A stretch of 41,576 bases of DNA, taken from Woeseiaceae bacterium (lineage in GTDB: Bacteria > Pseudomonadota > Gammaproteobacteria > Steroidobacterales > Woeseiaceae). The stretch is taken from NCBI GenBank assembly GCA_021773035.1, contig JAJFKU010000054.1:1-41576 (forward strand). The letters are read 5' to 3'. A program made the translations under genes and the position numbers. Positions 29,363-37,541 of the stretch are shown here, in pieces. Positions within the stretch are counted from its first letter, which is position 1; the number at the start of each line of letters is the position of its first letter. The notes beneath the pieces are model-generated. The model was not told the DNA's origin and ran no database searches. It saw only the letters and a program-made list of their open reading frames with translations.

Positions 29363-29391
29363 ATATGGTTCGGTTTCTTCTGGTGTTAAAT

Positions 29392-29856
29392 CTAGGATAC
29401 TGTCGCGGTGTGCCGGGGTGCCTCCTGAGACAATGGCGCAAATTCTTTCAACGTGGTTGCCGAATCTGCCTTCTCGTCTTCCATCCCTAACTTCTTCTTT
29501 ATTTCCTCTACCACTTCCGACACATAAGATATTTGGTTCAAGGACAAAAAATCGCGTACCACCTCCGCCGCCGTATCAAGCTCTAATAAATCTTCAATTT
29601 CATCGATGTGTGCTTGGAATTTTTCCGTATTTTTTAAACGGTCCATATGCTCTTGGCGTGACTCGATGCCTGGGATTAAGACGACAGCAACCACTGTCCC
29701 AAGTTTGGCCCCTAGTGCGGATACCAGGCCAACCGGGTCCACCGATGAAAAAGAAAGGCCCTCTAGTTGGCTTAATAAGGCCCTAATCTGCCTCCACGCA
29801 AGCTTTTCTTGGTGAAAGAATTTCTCTCCTAGCTTGTATGTGTTTGGTTCATTCAT
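29392..29856 (-). CDS. Tail assembly chaperone (lambda G-like)
   Basis: 154 residues. YKLGEKFFHQEKLAWRQIRA is the typical start, and SLNQISYVSEVVEEIKKKLG a helical end. It lies between the tail tube gene (one base upstream) and the tape measure gene, the place of gene G in lambda. Chaperones here keep the tape measure in shape for tube assembly. A T-TTT-TTG heptamer in the correct register lies at 29545-29551, and the -1 frame stays open from there to the end of the downstream part, so a G-T fusion is probable. Confidence 0.75.
   Translation of the reverse strand: MNEPNTYKLGEKFFHQEKLAWRQIRALLSQLEGLSFSSVDPVGLVSALGAKLGTVVAVVLIPGIESRQEHMDRLKNTEKFQAHIDEIEDLLELDTAAEVVRDFLSLNQISYVSEVVEEIKKKLGMEDEKADSATTLKEFAPLSQEAPRHTATVS
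29545..29551 (-). other. Candidate -1 slippery heptamer (T TTT TTG)
   Basis: In the chaperone frame the codons read GAT TTT TTG, so the heptamer T TTT TTG fits the X XXY YYZ rule for -1 slippage. From this point the -1 frame has no stop until 29132. An AGGAGG later in the gene (about 29422-29427) could mark another slip site, so the exact place is unsure. Confidence 0.4.
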
Positions 29857-29857
29857 A

Positions 29858-30805
29858 TCAGGTAAACGCGATTACAAGTTCATCGTCTGCAGAACTGTCT
29901 CTGTTTAGGCGTCCTTCAACCTGGAACGTAGCTATTCCGTTCCGATCACCCTCTGAAATACTTGTATATTGCACTTTTGGCGCGGTAATCGTAATCGTAT
30001 TGCCTGCGTCTGACCCATAGGCCAGGCTTAAGGCCCCTTCCGTTGCGGCCTTCATGATCCCTAGAAAATCATACGTGGCGACTAGCGGCTGCTCGGCATC
30101 GAATGATATAGTAGGCGTTCGATCAACAATCAAGGCATGATCCCATCCTGTGGCCTCGGTAATGTCAGACCGCAAGGCTACCGATGGGGCATAGTCAATG
30201 GTAATATTCGAAATATTGGCTGCATATCCCCCAATCGTAAAGGTTGCCCCCAATAATACTGGGGGAGCAAGGGTATCAAGTGTTGGCGCTAATGGCGCAA
30301 CATCGGTTGTATCTTGATATTTGCCGAAAAATTCCATATCAACAAACATCGGTTCCCCGACATTCCCTGAAATACGGCAACTTCTAGCCGCAGCCCCAGC
30401 AATAAGATGTCTTAGCCCGGTGCTTGCATCATCATCGGAATATTCCCCAACAGTGATAGTTTCAACGCCGGTAGAAATGGGGTTATAGGTAACAGAAGTA
30501 CTTGCGACAACGGTTTCTGAGAATCCCGCCGCTTTCAAAAATTCCCCTATTTTTGGCGCTGTCCCTGCCGCAGCCGCGCCTTTTAATTCTGTTCGTACTG
30601 CAATTGCTCCCGCTTTTGTGCCTGAAAGCGCCGAAAATTTACTAAGTGACGCGCTAAGGATTTCTCGCTCTACCATAACAATATCAGGGGTATAATTCGC
30701 TTGACTTATAACCATTGTGGCTTCGGAGGCCGTTAAGGTTTCGGCTGTCCCCTTCGTGCTTTCTACTTTACCCGCAATAACTTTTAATCTAGTAAGAATT
30801 GACAT
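29858..30805 (-). CDS. Major tail tube protein
   Basis: 315 residues. It starts LTRLKVIAGKVESTKGTAET, in core AGKVESTKGTAE, a start typical of long-tailed-phage tube proteins, followed by beta-rich sequence (YTPDIVMVEREIL, LKAAGFSETVVASTSVTYN). ISNITIDYAPSVALRSD and a strand-rich end (TITITAPKVQYTSISEGDR) agree with the tube fold. It comes just before the chaperone genes and after the tail terminator and small genes, as expected. The N-terminal Lys/Glu pattern and position make the call good although the sequence family is broad. Confidence 0.8.
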   Translation of the reverse strand: MSILTRLKVIAGKVESTKGTAETLTASEATMVISQANYTPDIVMVEREILSASLSKFSALSGTKAGAIAVRTELKGAAAAGTAPKIGEFLKAAGFSETVVASTSVTYNPISTGVETITVGEYSDDDASTGLRHLIAGAAARSCRISGNVGEPMFVDMEFFGKYQDTTDVAPLAPTLDTLAPPVLLGATFTIGGYAANISNITIDYAPSVALRSDITEATGWDHALIVDRTPTISFDAEQPLVATYDFLGIMKAATEGALSLAYGSDAGNTITITAPKVQYTSISEGDRNGIATFQVEGRLNRDSSADDELVIAFT

Positions 30806-30844
30806 AGCGCGCTCCGTTTCATTTGTGAGACCTGATGAGTGGCG

Positions 30845-31012
30845 TTATAAACGATCTATTTTTTCTATGGCAGAGAGAACTCCCTCAAGGTGCATGATAA
30901 TTTCTTTTAATTCTTTTTTCTTATTTTTTAGCCCAAGGGCATGGAGTCGTAATTCTACGCCTGGCTTAGTCGTCGGCTGCAACTGGTCCTGTCTCTTCGC
31001 CACCGTGTCCAT
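30845..31012 (-). CDS. Small helical protein of the tail region
   Basis: 55 residues from ATG 31012 (MDTVAKRQDQLQPTTKPGVE), ending in a helix (NKKKELKEIIMHLEGVLSAI). It overlaps the end of the 67-residue gene by 47 bases in another frame. GAAGGGAA lies about ten bases before the ATG, a little far. No family known. The overlap makes coding less sure than for its neighbours. Confidence 0.45.
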   Translation of the reverse strand: MDTVAKRQDQLQPTTKPGVELRLHALGLKNKKKELKEIIMHLEGVLSAIEKIDRL

Positions 31013-31169
31013 GAAATTTACGTTCCCTTCTCTTGTGGGGCATCGGCTCAATGCTTGATGCCATAGCTTGGGATTCGGTGTCATCGAGGGTTATTTCATC
31101 CCCCGGCCCATACTTCACACCGTCCATCTTGGTAATATTTGAACCTCTTTTGACCAAATAAATGCCCAT
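30966..31169 (-). CDS. Small hypothetical protein of the head-tail region
   Basis: 67 residues from ATG 31169, behind AAGGAG at seven bases; the frame is open to 31229 but that start would lie inside the preceding gene. The start GIYLVKRGSNITKMDGVKYG and PGDEITLDD suggest a small SH3-like or connector-accessory fold, and the end is polar with GHGGEETGP. It lies between the tail terminator and the tail tube. Confidence 0.6.
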   Translation of the reverse strand: MGIYLVKRGSNITKMDGVKYGPGDEITLDDTESQAMASSIEPMPHKRRERKFHGHGGEETGPVAADD

Positions 31170-31179
31170 TGTTCGCTCC

Positions 31180-31656
31180 TTATGCTGCAACGCTCTCGTC
31201 TTGCCAATTGTGCCGATATAGCACATCAAACTCGATAAGCTTTAACGCGCCATCCACCACCGCTTCCAGTTCCAATGCGCCCGTTGCCTTTCGTGGCAGC
31301 GTATCAATGGCCAAACTTCCGCGTGTGTGGTCAACCATCATGGCCTTATAAATGTCCTGTTGTATGCTATTTAAAGCCGTATCGGCGACAACATCAGCCG
31401 CCAGCCTGTGAATGATGCCTACTCTTACCGTGAGCACCCTAGTAACTACATTCATAGGGGTGTTATTCTCCCCCGCACTCATAGCCATTTCGTCGCCCTG
31501 TTCAATATATAAAACTGGTATCGAGCCTTGTGCTATATCGTTTCCCACTGCCCGCGTAACTAACCCTATATTATTGTTGTATCCATTCAATTGGCTAATC
31601 GCGTCTAGGGTTGTTTTCACGTCCACCATAATTTGTTCGCGCAATGATGCGGCCAT
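31180..31656 (-). CDS. Tail terminator-like protein
   Basis: 158 residues. REQIMVDVKTTLDAISQLNG is the helix found at the start of tail terminator / minor tail proteins of siphoviruses; VRVGIIHRLAADVVADTALN and a closing EFDVLYRHNWQDES match the strand-helix-strand layout of the gpU type. The order HK97-gp10-like gene, then this, then the tail tube is standard. Identity is by layout, so moderately sure. Confidence 0.7.
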   Translation of the reverse strand: MAASLREQIMVDVKTTLDAISQLNGYNNNIGLVTRAVGNDIAQGSIPVLYIEQGDEMAMSAGENNTPMNVVTRVLTVRVGIIHRLAADVVADTALNSIQQDIYKAMMVDHTRGSLAIDTLPRKATGALELEAVVDGALKLIEFDVLYRHNWQDESVAA

Positions 31657-32088
31657 TTAAAAAAACCCTGATAAATTTTTATCAGATGCTATTTTCCATG
31701 CTCGGCTTGCCGTGCTATCGATCCGAGGACCAAGGCCTTTTATGGCGTCCTGCAACGAGGCCTCAATTGGAATTTGTTTTCCCGCTTCCCGATGCCACCG
31801 CAAAAACCTTACCCCTTTACCGACAAGGATAAAATCAAAATCACTTCCCTGTCTTAGCTTCCCTACTCTACTGAGAATTTGTCTTTTTTGGGCCTTCTTT
31901 TTATTCTTTCCAGACTTTGGGAGCATGATTCCCGGCCCTCCTGACAAGGCTTTAAGCTTCGCTATTTTCTCAAACCGTTTTCCAGCACGCTTGAGTTCAT
32001 CACGAATCAATCTTGACATTATTTCAGGATATTCTTTAAATGCCCGCTGAACTTCAATTGCATTTTCTAGTACCAATTCAACTGACAT
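31657..32088 (-). CDS. HK97 gp10-like tail completion protein
   Basis: 143 residues. EVQRAFKEYPEIMSRLIRDE and LKRAGKRFEKIAK form the long N-terminal helix of the HK97 gp10 family, followed by a basic loop (SGKNKKKAQKRQILSRV) and FRWH-type RFLRWHREAGKQIP. Such proteins (lambda Z analogues) finish the head-tail joint. It overlaps the 121-residue gene by one base and is followed directly by the terminator gene. Confidence 0.7.
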   Translation of the reverse strand: MSVELVLENAIEVQRAFKEYPEIMSRLIRDELKRAGKRFEKIAKLKALSGGPGIMLPKSGKNKKKAQKRQILSRVGKLRQGSDFDFILVGKGVRFLRWHREAGKQIPIEASLQDAIKGLGPRIDSTASRAWKIASDKNLSGFF

Positions 32089-32453
32089 TATGCCGTAACC
32101 AGTACGCGCCGAAACCCACCATCGGCTTTCGGGTCTGTAATTACCGTGAATACTGTATTCGCTGCGTCTGCAAGGTCTTCTTTGAAAGAAACCTCATCAG
32201 AGTTTTTTGTAATTGTAATATTTGCCAGTGTTGTATCTGTTGGAATATTCAGGGCAAAAATAACCCGCTTTACTTTTAGCCCTGTCTCGCTTGCAAGTGC
32301 ATTCATTTCTAGTAATTCTTCTGGCATTCTTTCTACGATTGCCGTAAATACAACGGGAATACCTGCCGCTAGCTGATCGTATGATACTGACTCCCCAAAG
32401 GCTGCTAGTTGCGCCTTCACACTACTAGCAGATGCAAGTTCTAGGTGTCCCAC
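32088..32453 (-). CDS. Head-tail connector / stopper-like protein
   Basis: 121 residues, GTG start overlapping the end of the 74-residue gene by 13 bases. It is helical at the N-terminus (SSVKAQLAAFGES) and strand-rich later (LKVKRVIFALNIPTDTTLAN, TVFTVITDPKADGGFRRVLV). Position between the capsid and gp10-like genes is that of the head-tail stopper; sequence alone does not prove it. Confidence 0.55.
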   Translation of the reverse strand: MGHLELASASSVKAQLAAFGESVSYDQLAAGIPVVFTAIVERMPEELLEMNALASETGLKVKRVIFALNIPTDTTLANITITKNSDEVSFKEDLADAANTVFTVITDPKADGGFRRVLVTA

Positions 32454-32665
32454 TTTTTCTTGTCTTTTTTCTTGGCTATCTCCGGCTCTGGCTCAACCGG
32501 GACAGGCTTAGGGTTATCCTGCACCTTGACCGCCTGCCCTCTCATAACAAGCCGGTCACATCTATAGCTCGGCCATCCGTCAACGCCTGCTTGAATTACG
32601 GCATCTACCGGGAACACCTTTTTTTCAGCATTCACAGCCGATACTTTTAATTGATAAAAATTCAT
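32441..32665 (-). CDS. Small hypothetical protein after the capsid gene
   Basis: 74 residues. An N-terminal strand part (MNFYQLKVSAVNAEKK, then DGWPSYRCDRLVMRGQ) leads to a Pro/Glu and Lys-rich tail (VPVEPEPEIAKKKDKKKW). It lies nine bases after the major capsid gene. Possibly a small head-completion factor; no family is known to me. Confidence 0.55.
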   Translation of the reverse strand: MNFYQLKVSAVNAEKKVFPVDAVIQAGVDGWPSYRCDRLVMRGQAVKVQDNPKPVPVEPEPEIAKKKDKKKWDT

Positions 32666-32674
32666 GTTTTCCCC

Positions 32675-33640
32675 TTACGATAACGTTGCTAGAATACCAT
32701 GCTGCCACATTCCGTAGCCTACGTTACGCATGGCTTTAACCCCATAATGATGAACGTCTGAATCAAATTCTAGCTCAGAACCCTCCGCAACCGCGCTGAT
32801 AGTAAGTGGTTCTTCTTCTTGTTGGATGAATGGCTTGGTCCGGCCATCCGTTCTAAATCCATATACCGTAGTCGTGCCGGTCAATCTTGCATTGGCTACT
32901 GGGGTGATATTGATTCCTAACCCTCTTAATGGGTTATCCCTGGCACCCGATCCCGTGTTCAATAAATTAGAATTGACCGCCGTAACCGTTGAACCCCACA
33001 TACCAACTGGGACCATAATAATGAAATTTTGGGCCAGTTCGTTAATTGGCTCGTTTTGGTCGTCCTTTAAACTATAAAAATGCTGCACGACTTTTGTTAT
33101 CACGTCAGCCATTTCCGATGCTGTTGGATTGTCGGCTGTGGCAACGTTTAACTCACCATAGTCTGACGAGGTAAGATCGTTGCTTTGGTTTCCACTTGCT
33201 GCGCCAACATAGTCAATATGATCGGTATCAAAAAACATTTGTCCGTCATAGGCTAGGCCCGAAGTGGTCCCCGCCCCATTATTGATAAGTGTTGACAGTA
33301 AGGATGCCCAGTGTGCGGCCACACGGTCGGCCATTTCCTGTATCCGAACTTGTATTTGTCCCGTTTTGTCCCGGCGAATCCAATCAACTGGAATTTCCAA
33401 GGTTGACTCATACTTTTTGTTGGTAATGGTTATCCCGTTCTCACGCAAACCCTTAGCCAAGCGCCCGCCAATCCATTCCCGAACCACTGGGGACGTTGAA
33501 AGCCACTTATATTCTTCGCTTGCTTGGTCCGAATCAAACGGCATGGCAATCATTGAGGCCCACCCGGCCCCCGTTGATTGTTCTAGCGTTTCATAAAATG
33601 ACCCTATGATTGATCGGCTTGAAAGTCCTTGTCCTGCCAT
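32675..33640 (-). CDS. Major capsid protein (Mu gpT-like)
   Basis: 321 residues, the normal size. SIIGSFYETLEQSTGAGWAS at the start, EEYKWLSTSPVVREWIGGRL, NKKYESTLEIPVDWIRRDK and QMFFDTDHID are hallmarks of the Mu gpT major head family, with a HK97-type fold. The ending YGVKAMRNVGYGMWQHGI is also typical. It follows the decoration protein gene, in the order known for Mu gpT phages. Here it is joined to lambda-type terminase and portal genes, a mosaic head module. Confidence 0.92.
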   Translation of the reverse strand: MAGQGLSSRSIIGSFYETLEQSTGAGWASMIAMPFDSDQASEEYKWLSTSPVVREWIGGRLAKGLRENGITITNKKYESTLEIPVDWIRRDKTGQIQVRIQEMADRVAAHWASLLSTLINNGAGTTSGLAYDGQMFFDTDHIDYVGAASGNQSNDLTSSDYGELNVATADNPTASEMADVITKVVQHFYSLKDDQNEPINELAQNFIIMVPVGMWGSTVTAVNSNLLNTGSGARDNPLRGLGINITPVANARLTGTTTVYGFRTDGRTKPFIQQEEEPLTISAVAEGSELEFDSDVHHYGVKAMRNVGYGMWQHGILATLS

Positions 33641-33673
33641 AGTCTTAATCCTCTCTTGTCATCGGTTTTGTTT

Positions 33674-34438
33674 TTATGCTTCTCTGGCCCACGTTCCGAC
33701 TAGCTCAGTCACCATGTACCCATCTGCATCGATATTGCCCAGCACGGCATAATCTCCGCGCTGCGCTGTGGCTTTTGTATTGATTAAGTCTTTATCGTTG
33801 GCCGCTGTAATGTCTGGCCCTTCGATCATGTCTGCTGCCTGTGGCGATAAATTGACCGCGACTGTTCCATAGGCCCCAATATTGACCACCTTACAAAAAA
33901 CCGGCGTGGCCACTGCCGGGAGCGTTGTGGTAGTGGCATCGGTATCAATGAAAAATGTTTTTCCTGTATCTTCAACATCGAACGTCTTGTTTGCTGACAA
34001 TGTTTCGTATACTCCGCCGCCGTATGGGTCTTTCCACTCTGTATTAAATTTAACAATGACCACCCCCGCACTGACGAACCTGGCCACATACCCAATAAAC
34101 GTGCCCCCCGTTGGAAGGAAAACAAATACATTATCGTCTGTTGCATACACTGGCTGGCCAAGGTCTGTAATCACTGCACCCGATACCGAAAGACTCGCCT
34201 GACCGCTAGCCAGAACCCTCACATTAATAGCCGCAGCCGCGCCCGATGAATTATCGGCTTGCTGGGTGCACATACCTACGAATTTGTCGCCGCCGACTAG
34301 TGGCCGTGCGTGCCCAGACGCCTCGACCATGCCAACCGCTGCCCCCTCGTAAATTATTTCCGAGGCTATAACTGGCACATCGTTAAATTCTCCCAAGGAA
34401 AAATCTCTTGGGGTATCTGTCGTTAAAGTTGCCATCAT
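33674..34438 (-). CDS. DUF2190-like capsid decoration protein with extra domain
   Basis: 254 residues. The first 125 residues have the DUF2190 build: ASEIIYEGAAVGMVEASGH, SGAAAAINVRVLASGQ, and LGQPVYATDDNVF, a beta-barrel that stabilises capsids. The rest (YGGGVYETLSANKTFDVEDT, core ANKTFDVEDTGKTFFIDT) is a separate strand-rich domain ending LVGTWAREA, perhaps displayed at the shell surface. It lies between the protease-scaffold and capsid genes, where lambda carries gpD. Confidence 0.75.
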   Translation of the reverse strand: MMATLTTDTPRDFSLGEFNDVPVIASEIIYEGAAVGMVEASGHARPLVGGDKFVGMCTQQADNSSGAAAAINVRVLASGQASLSVSGAVITDLGQPVYATDDNVFVFLPTGGTFIGYVARFVSAGVVIVKFNTEWKDPYGGGVYETLSANKTFDVEDTGKTFFIDTDATTTTLPAVATPVFCKVVNIGAYGTVAVNLSPQAADMIEGPDITAANDKDLINTKATAQRGDYAVLGNIDADGYMVTELVGTWAREA

Positions 34439-34457
34439 TATCCTCCCTTAAATGAAA

Positions 34458-34895
34458 TTATTTCCCAGTTTTTATTTTTACCGATCCGGCCTCGAAATGT
34501 TTCAGAAATGCCATATACGAGGCTTTGTTTCCTGCGAATTCCGCTCTAATAGCTGCGTCATTATTCCAGGTTTTCTCGCCACGTTCCTCGACGGATAACA
34601 TAGAAACGTCTTCTTCTTCTGGTTCTTCGCTCGTAACAACCTCTTCACTCCCACCGCCTGCCGACTCCGGCGCACTAGCATTAATGGCCTTAAATTGGCG
34701 CTCCTTCATTGTTTGCTGTGCGACCTCTAGACTAATGCCCATTTCTATAGCACTTAGGGCTAAATCGGCCATCTCTGGAAAATTTGCTTTTTGAAAAGCA
34801 ATAATATTTTTAACCCTTTCCTCTTCGGCCTGAGTCCCGGCCTTAAATGCCTTGGAAATAATTTCCTCGGTTTTCATTTCAACGTTTTCTGGCAT
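34458..34895 (-). CDS. Possible nested scaffold product of the protease gene
   Basis: In-frame ATG 34895 (Met247 of the protease-scaffold protein) follows GGAGGT (34903-34908) with a 7-base spacer, an ideal ribosome site inside a long gene. The product would be 145 residues holding only the helical scaffold part, as lambda Nu3 is made inside gene C. The motif and position are seen; expression is inference. Confidence 0.5.
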   Translation of the reverse strand: MPENVEMKTEEIISKAFKAGTQAEEERVKNIIAFQKANFPEMADLALSAIEMGISLEVAQQTMKERQFKAINASAPESAGGGSEEVVTSEEPEEEDVSMLSVEERGEKTWNNDAAIRAEFAGNKASYMAFLKHFEAGSVKIKTGK

Positions 34896-35633
34896 CGGAT
34901 CTACCTCCGTTTTGTTATTATGCAGCGTATACTTTGGCCATACACCCGTATTGCACCAAGTTCCCGGCGCTGCGGTTGTTGTAAGTGTTGATATTAAATG
35001 GTCCTGGAACGGGAACGTTGACGCTACCACTTTTGGCGAATTGGCGTACTGAGAAAGGTCGAAATATGCCGCAATTTCTACCGATGGCGTTACGGTATCA
35101 GCGAAAGCCATTGAAACGGCCTCTTTTGCGGTAAGCCATGTTGTTTCCGCCATCAGCTTCGTTATAGCGTCCCTGCCTAGGCCCGTTTTTGCTTCATAGA
35201 CTGATACAATAGTTTCCCTAATTTTCCCCAATGTATCTGCCATTTTCTCCATATCGGCCTGCGTCCCCATCACCGCCCCCGCCGGGTCGTGTATCATCAT
35301 CATTGAATTTTCTGGCATGACAATCTCATCCCCCGCCATCGCAATTACTGAAGCGATAGAAGCCGCAATTCCGTCAACATATACCGTTTTTCTGGCTTTG
35401 TGATTTTTGATCTGGCTATAAATAGCTTGCCCCTCAAACACGCTTCCACCAGGGCTGTTTATTCTCACGTCTAGGGATGTAATATCACCTAATGCTTTTA
35501 ACTCTTTTGCGAACGTCTTCGCTGCTAGGCCTTCCTCAAAAAACCCCGCGCCAATGCTTTCATAGATTAAAACCTCTCCCCGCCCCTCGCCCTTATTTAC
35601 CATAGAAAAAAATTTAGACTCTGACTTCTTCAT
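34458..35633 (-). CDS. ClpP-type head maturation protease with scaffold tail
   Basis: 391 residues. Residues 1 to 205 are an S14/ClpP-like protease: VRINSPGGSVFEGQAIYSQI, GIAASIASVIAMAG with the catalytic Ser, and MMMIHDPAGAVMG with the catalytic His. Residues from about 245 onward are a charged, helical scaffold (TEEIISKAFKAGTQAEEERV, KASYMAFLKHFEAG). A second start with a strong ribosome site at residue 247 could make the scaffold alone, like lambda Nu3 in gene C. GAGG precedes the main ATG; the gene overlaps the portal gene end by 20 bases. Confidence 0.9.
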   Translation of the reverse strand: MKKSESKFFSMVNKGEGRGEVLIYESIGAGFFEEGLAAKTFAKELKALGDITSLDVRINSPGGSVFEGQAIYSQIKNHKARKTVYVDGIAASIASVIAMAGDEIVMPENSMMMIHDPAGAVMGTQADMEKMADTLGKIRETIVSVYEAKTGLGRDAITKLMAETTWLTAKEAVSMAFADTVTPSVEIAAYFDLSQYANSPKVVASTFPFQDHLISTLTTTAAPGTWCNTGVWPKYTLHNNKTEVDPMPENVEMKTEEIISKAFKAGTQAEEERVKNIIAFQKANFPEMADLALSAIEMGISLEVAQQTMKERQFKAINASAPESAGGGSEEVVTSEEPEEEDVSMLSVEERGEKTWNNDAAIRAEFAGNKASYMAFLKHFEAGSVKIKTGK

Positions 35634-37236
35634 TGGTTTCTTCCTCTTCTGGTTCTGGTACGGCTTGGCTTGGCTCCGGTGCGTCCATCACAAGGCCTGC
35701 GTCCTTGATTTTTTGCTGTTCTCTGGCTCTCTGGTCAATGGTGTCTTCCCAATCCCGCCCCTGCGCCGCGTTTTCATCGGCCAAAGTCGAAAGATTGCCA
35801 TCAACCGCCATCATTGACGCTTCGATTTCCTTTTTTGGATCAACCCATCCCCATCCAGGGGCTATCCATCGGGCTTGCATCCATGCCGCCCGCTCATCAC
35901 CTAGAATATTGACACTGGGTATCCGGCCCCTTAACCATGCTTCCTCTACCACCATTTCCCAAACTGGTTGACATAACCTTGACGCCATCCACTGTTGATA
36001 ATACTTAAAAAATCTCCTGGCTTCTAATAGCGCCGCCCTAGCACTAGAATAATTTGTTCTGGAAAAATCTTTTAGTACCAGTTCAAGGGGAAGGCCTAGC
36101 GCCGCCCCAATAGATCGCAGCATAGCCAAAACAAACGGCTCGAATGCAGAATCTACCCTCTGCGGGTTGGCAAATGTTATGCTTTCGCCTGGTGCCAAGC
36201 GCTCCAACATGCCCGGCTCTAATTCTTGCTCCCGCTGGCCTAGTGCGTTTGTTGCATCGGCGTTTATATTGACATCTTCAAACGGTTGTTCTTTGGTAAT
36301 AAACCCGGCGAAACATGCCGCAACTCTAGCCGCGACTTCTGTGGCTTCGATATAGTCTGCTAAATCCTTAAAGGCTGTCATTACGGGCGCAAAAAACGGC
36401 TCCCCTCTGCTTTGTCCGGCCCGCTTGACGTGGTACAGATGGAATATATTTTGCTTCCCTGATAGGGGATTTCTCGCCGGGTATCTAATAAAGTCTTGTG
36501 ACTTCTTGACTCTAAACCCGGTGTCTCCTGGATGCTGCTTTCTAATCCAATAGGCAACAGGCTGTCCGCGTTCGCCTAACTCTACTCCGTCCCGAATGTT
36601 GGCGTTGCTTGTGCCGCTTGGTGGGGTTGCAAGTCTATCAGCCTCAATAATTTCTAAGGCTAGATTGTAAGGCCTCCATGGCTCATCTTTTATCCGTATC
36701 GGTAGGACTAGCACCTCTCCATTTTCTAAAATCTGCCGCTGAATTAACGCCTGGATTTCCCAGAAATCCATTCTATTGCCGGAATCCGCGAATGGGACAA
36801 ATCTTTTCCATTCTCTCTCGGCCTGACGCTCGAAAATACGCGCATCAGATTCGTCAATCCCTAGCGTTTCCCGATCAACCCTAGATTGCGGCTTCATTCC
36901 TGATCCAATAACATTCACGCACACTGTTTGCGTGATTGCTGCCGCGTGTGCTGAATTTCTATTCAGATCCCGTGATCTATGCCTTAACGTTGGAAGGTCT
37001 GACAGTAAATCGGTGTCGGCTGACCCACCACCCGGCAACCAATCGGCCCGTAACCTATTTTTTTCCGCCCCCCTATAATTAGCCTCAAATGTTCGCCGTG
37101 CTTTTCTGTTAAATTGGGCCATCACGTTCGAGGCTGCGCGGGCCTGCATACGCTTTAGGCCCCAAGAAGGGGAAATTGTTTGTATTGCTTTATCTAGCCA
37201 ATCCATAGGGGTTTTTGGTTTTAGGACTTCGCGCAT
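35614..37236 (-). CDS. Portal protein (lambda gpB family)
   Basis: 540 residues, normal for the family. RDLNRNSAHAAAITQTVCVN near residue 93, VIGSGMKPQSRVD, REWKRFVPFADSGNRMDFWE and FHLYHVKRAGQSRGEPFFAP are hallmarks of lambda-type portals, as is the later LVLKDFSRTNYSSARAALLE. It forms the ring through which DNA passes. The C-terminus is acidic (PEPEEEETNEEVRV). It overlaps gpW by one base and the protease by 20. No truncation is seen. Confidence 0.95.
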   Translation of the reverse strand: MREVLKPKTPMDWLDKAIQTISPSWGLKRMQARAASNVMAQFNRKARRTFEANYRGAEKNRLRADWLPGGGSADTDLLSDLPTLRHRSRDLNRNSAHAAAITQTVCVNVIGSGMKPQSRVDRETLGIDESDARIFERQAEREWKRFVPFADSGNRMDFWEIQALIQRQILENGEVLVLPIRIKDEPWRPYNLALEIIEADRLATPPSGTSNANIRDGVELGERGQPVAYWIRKQHPGDTGFRVKKSQDFIRYPARNPLSGKQNIFHLYHVKRAGQSRGEPFFAPVMTAFKDLADYIEATEVAARVAACFAGFITKEQPFEDVNINADATNALGQREQELEPGMLERLAPGESITFANPQRVDSAFEPFVLAMLRSIGAALGLPLELVLKDFSRTNYSSARAALLEARRFFKYYQQWMASRLCQPVWEMVVEEAWLRGRIPSVNILGDERAAWMQARWIAPGWGWVDPKKEIEASMMAVDGNLSTLADENAAQGRDWEDTIDQRAREQQKIKDAGLVMDAPEPSQAVPEPEEEETNEEVRV

Positions 37237-37475
37237 TATCTGGGCCTCCTAGCAAATCCGGCATAGGTCCGCGCCGGTTTGTTCCCAGCTAGTGCCGTTT
37301 CTTGTGCTACTTCTCCCTCATACTGAACGATCAAATCTGTTAAGGCTTTCGGGTCTGAGTATTTGACCATACGCCCATCAGATTGCCGTACCTCTACCAC
37401 GCCACCATTGACCCACAAATTATTGAGTGCTGTTTTTGCGTTATCTAGGATGTCTTGCTTGGTAGGAACGGCCAT
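37236..37475 (-). CDS. gpW-like head-tail joining protein
   Basis: 79 residues. KQDILDNAKTALNNLWVNGG, DGRMVKYSDPKALTDLIVQY and a basic end (RTYAGFARRPR) are the lambda gpW pattern (two helices with a hairpin). It lies directly before the portal gene with a one-base overlap. No Shine-Dalgarno site precedes the ATG; instead a perfect TATAAT lies so that transcription should start at the A of the ATG. A dedicated leaderless promoter is therefore likely, since the usual link to the terminase gene is broken by the methyltransferase-HTH insert. Confidence 0.85.
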   Translation of the reverse strand: MAVPTKQDILDNAKTALNNLWVNGGVVEVRQSDGRMVKYSDPKALTDLIVQYEGEVAQETALAGNKPARTYAGFARRPR

Positions 37476-37481
37476 ACGCGC

Positions 37482-37528
37482 ATTATATGGCTAGTTAGTA
37501 CTATACTTATACAAACAGTTGTATACGT
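37482..37528 (-). promoter_or_regulatory. Late promoter with palindromic operator before gpW
   Basis: TATAAT (37487-37482, minus strand) is followed by GCGCGT and the gpW ATG. Upstream lies an inverted repeat, TATACAA (37508-37514), ACAG, TTGTATA (37519-37525), with further matching bases outward (AC and GT at 37505 and 37528). No good -35 box is present, so an activator may be needed. The HTH gene ends 14 bases beyond and is the obvious candidate binder. Confidence 0.5.
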
Positions 37529-37541
37529 TTGTTGACTGGGG

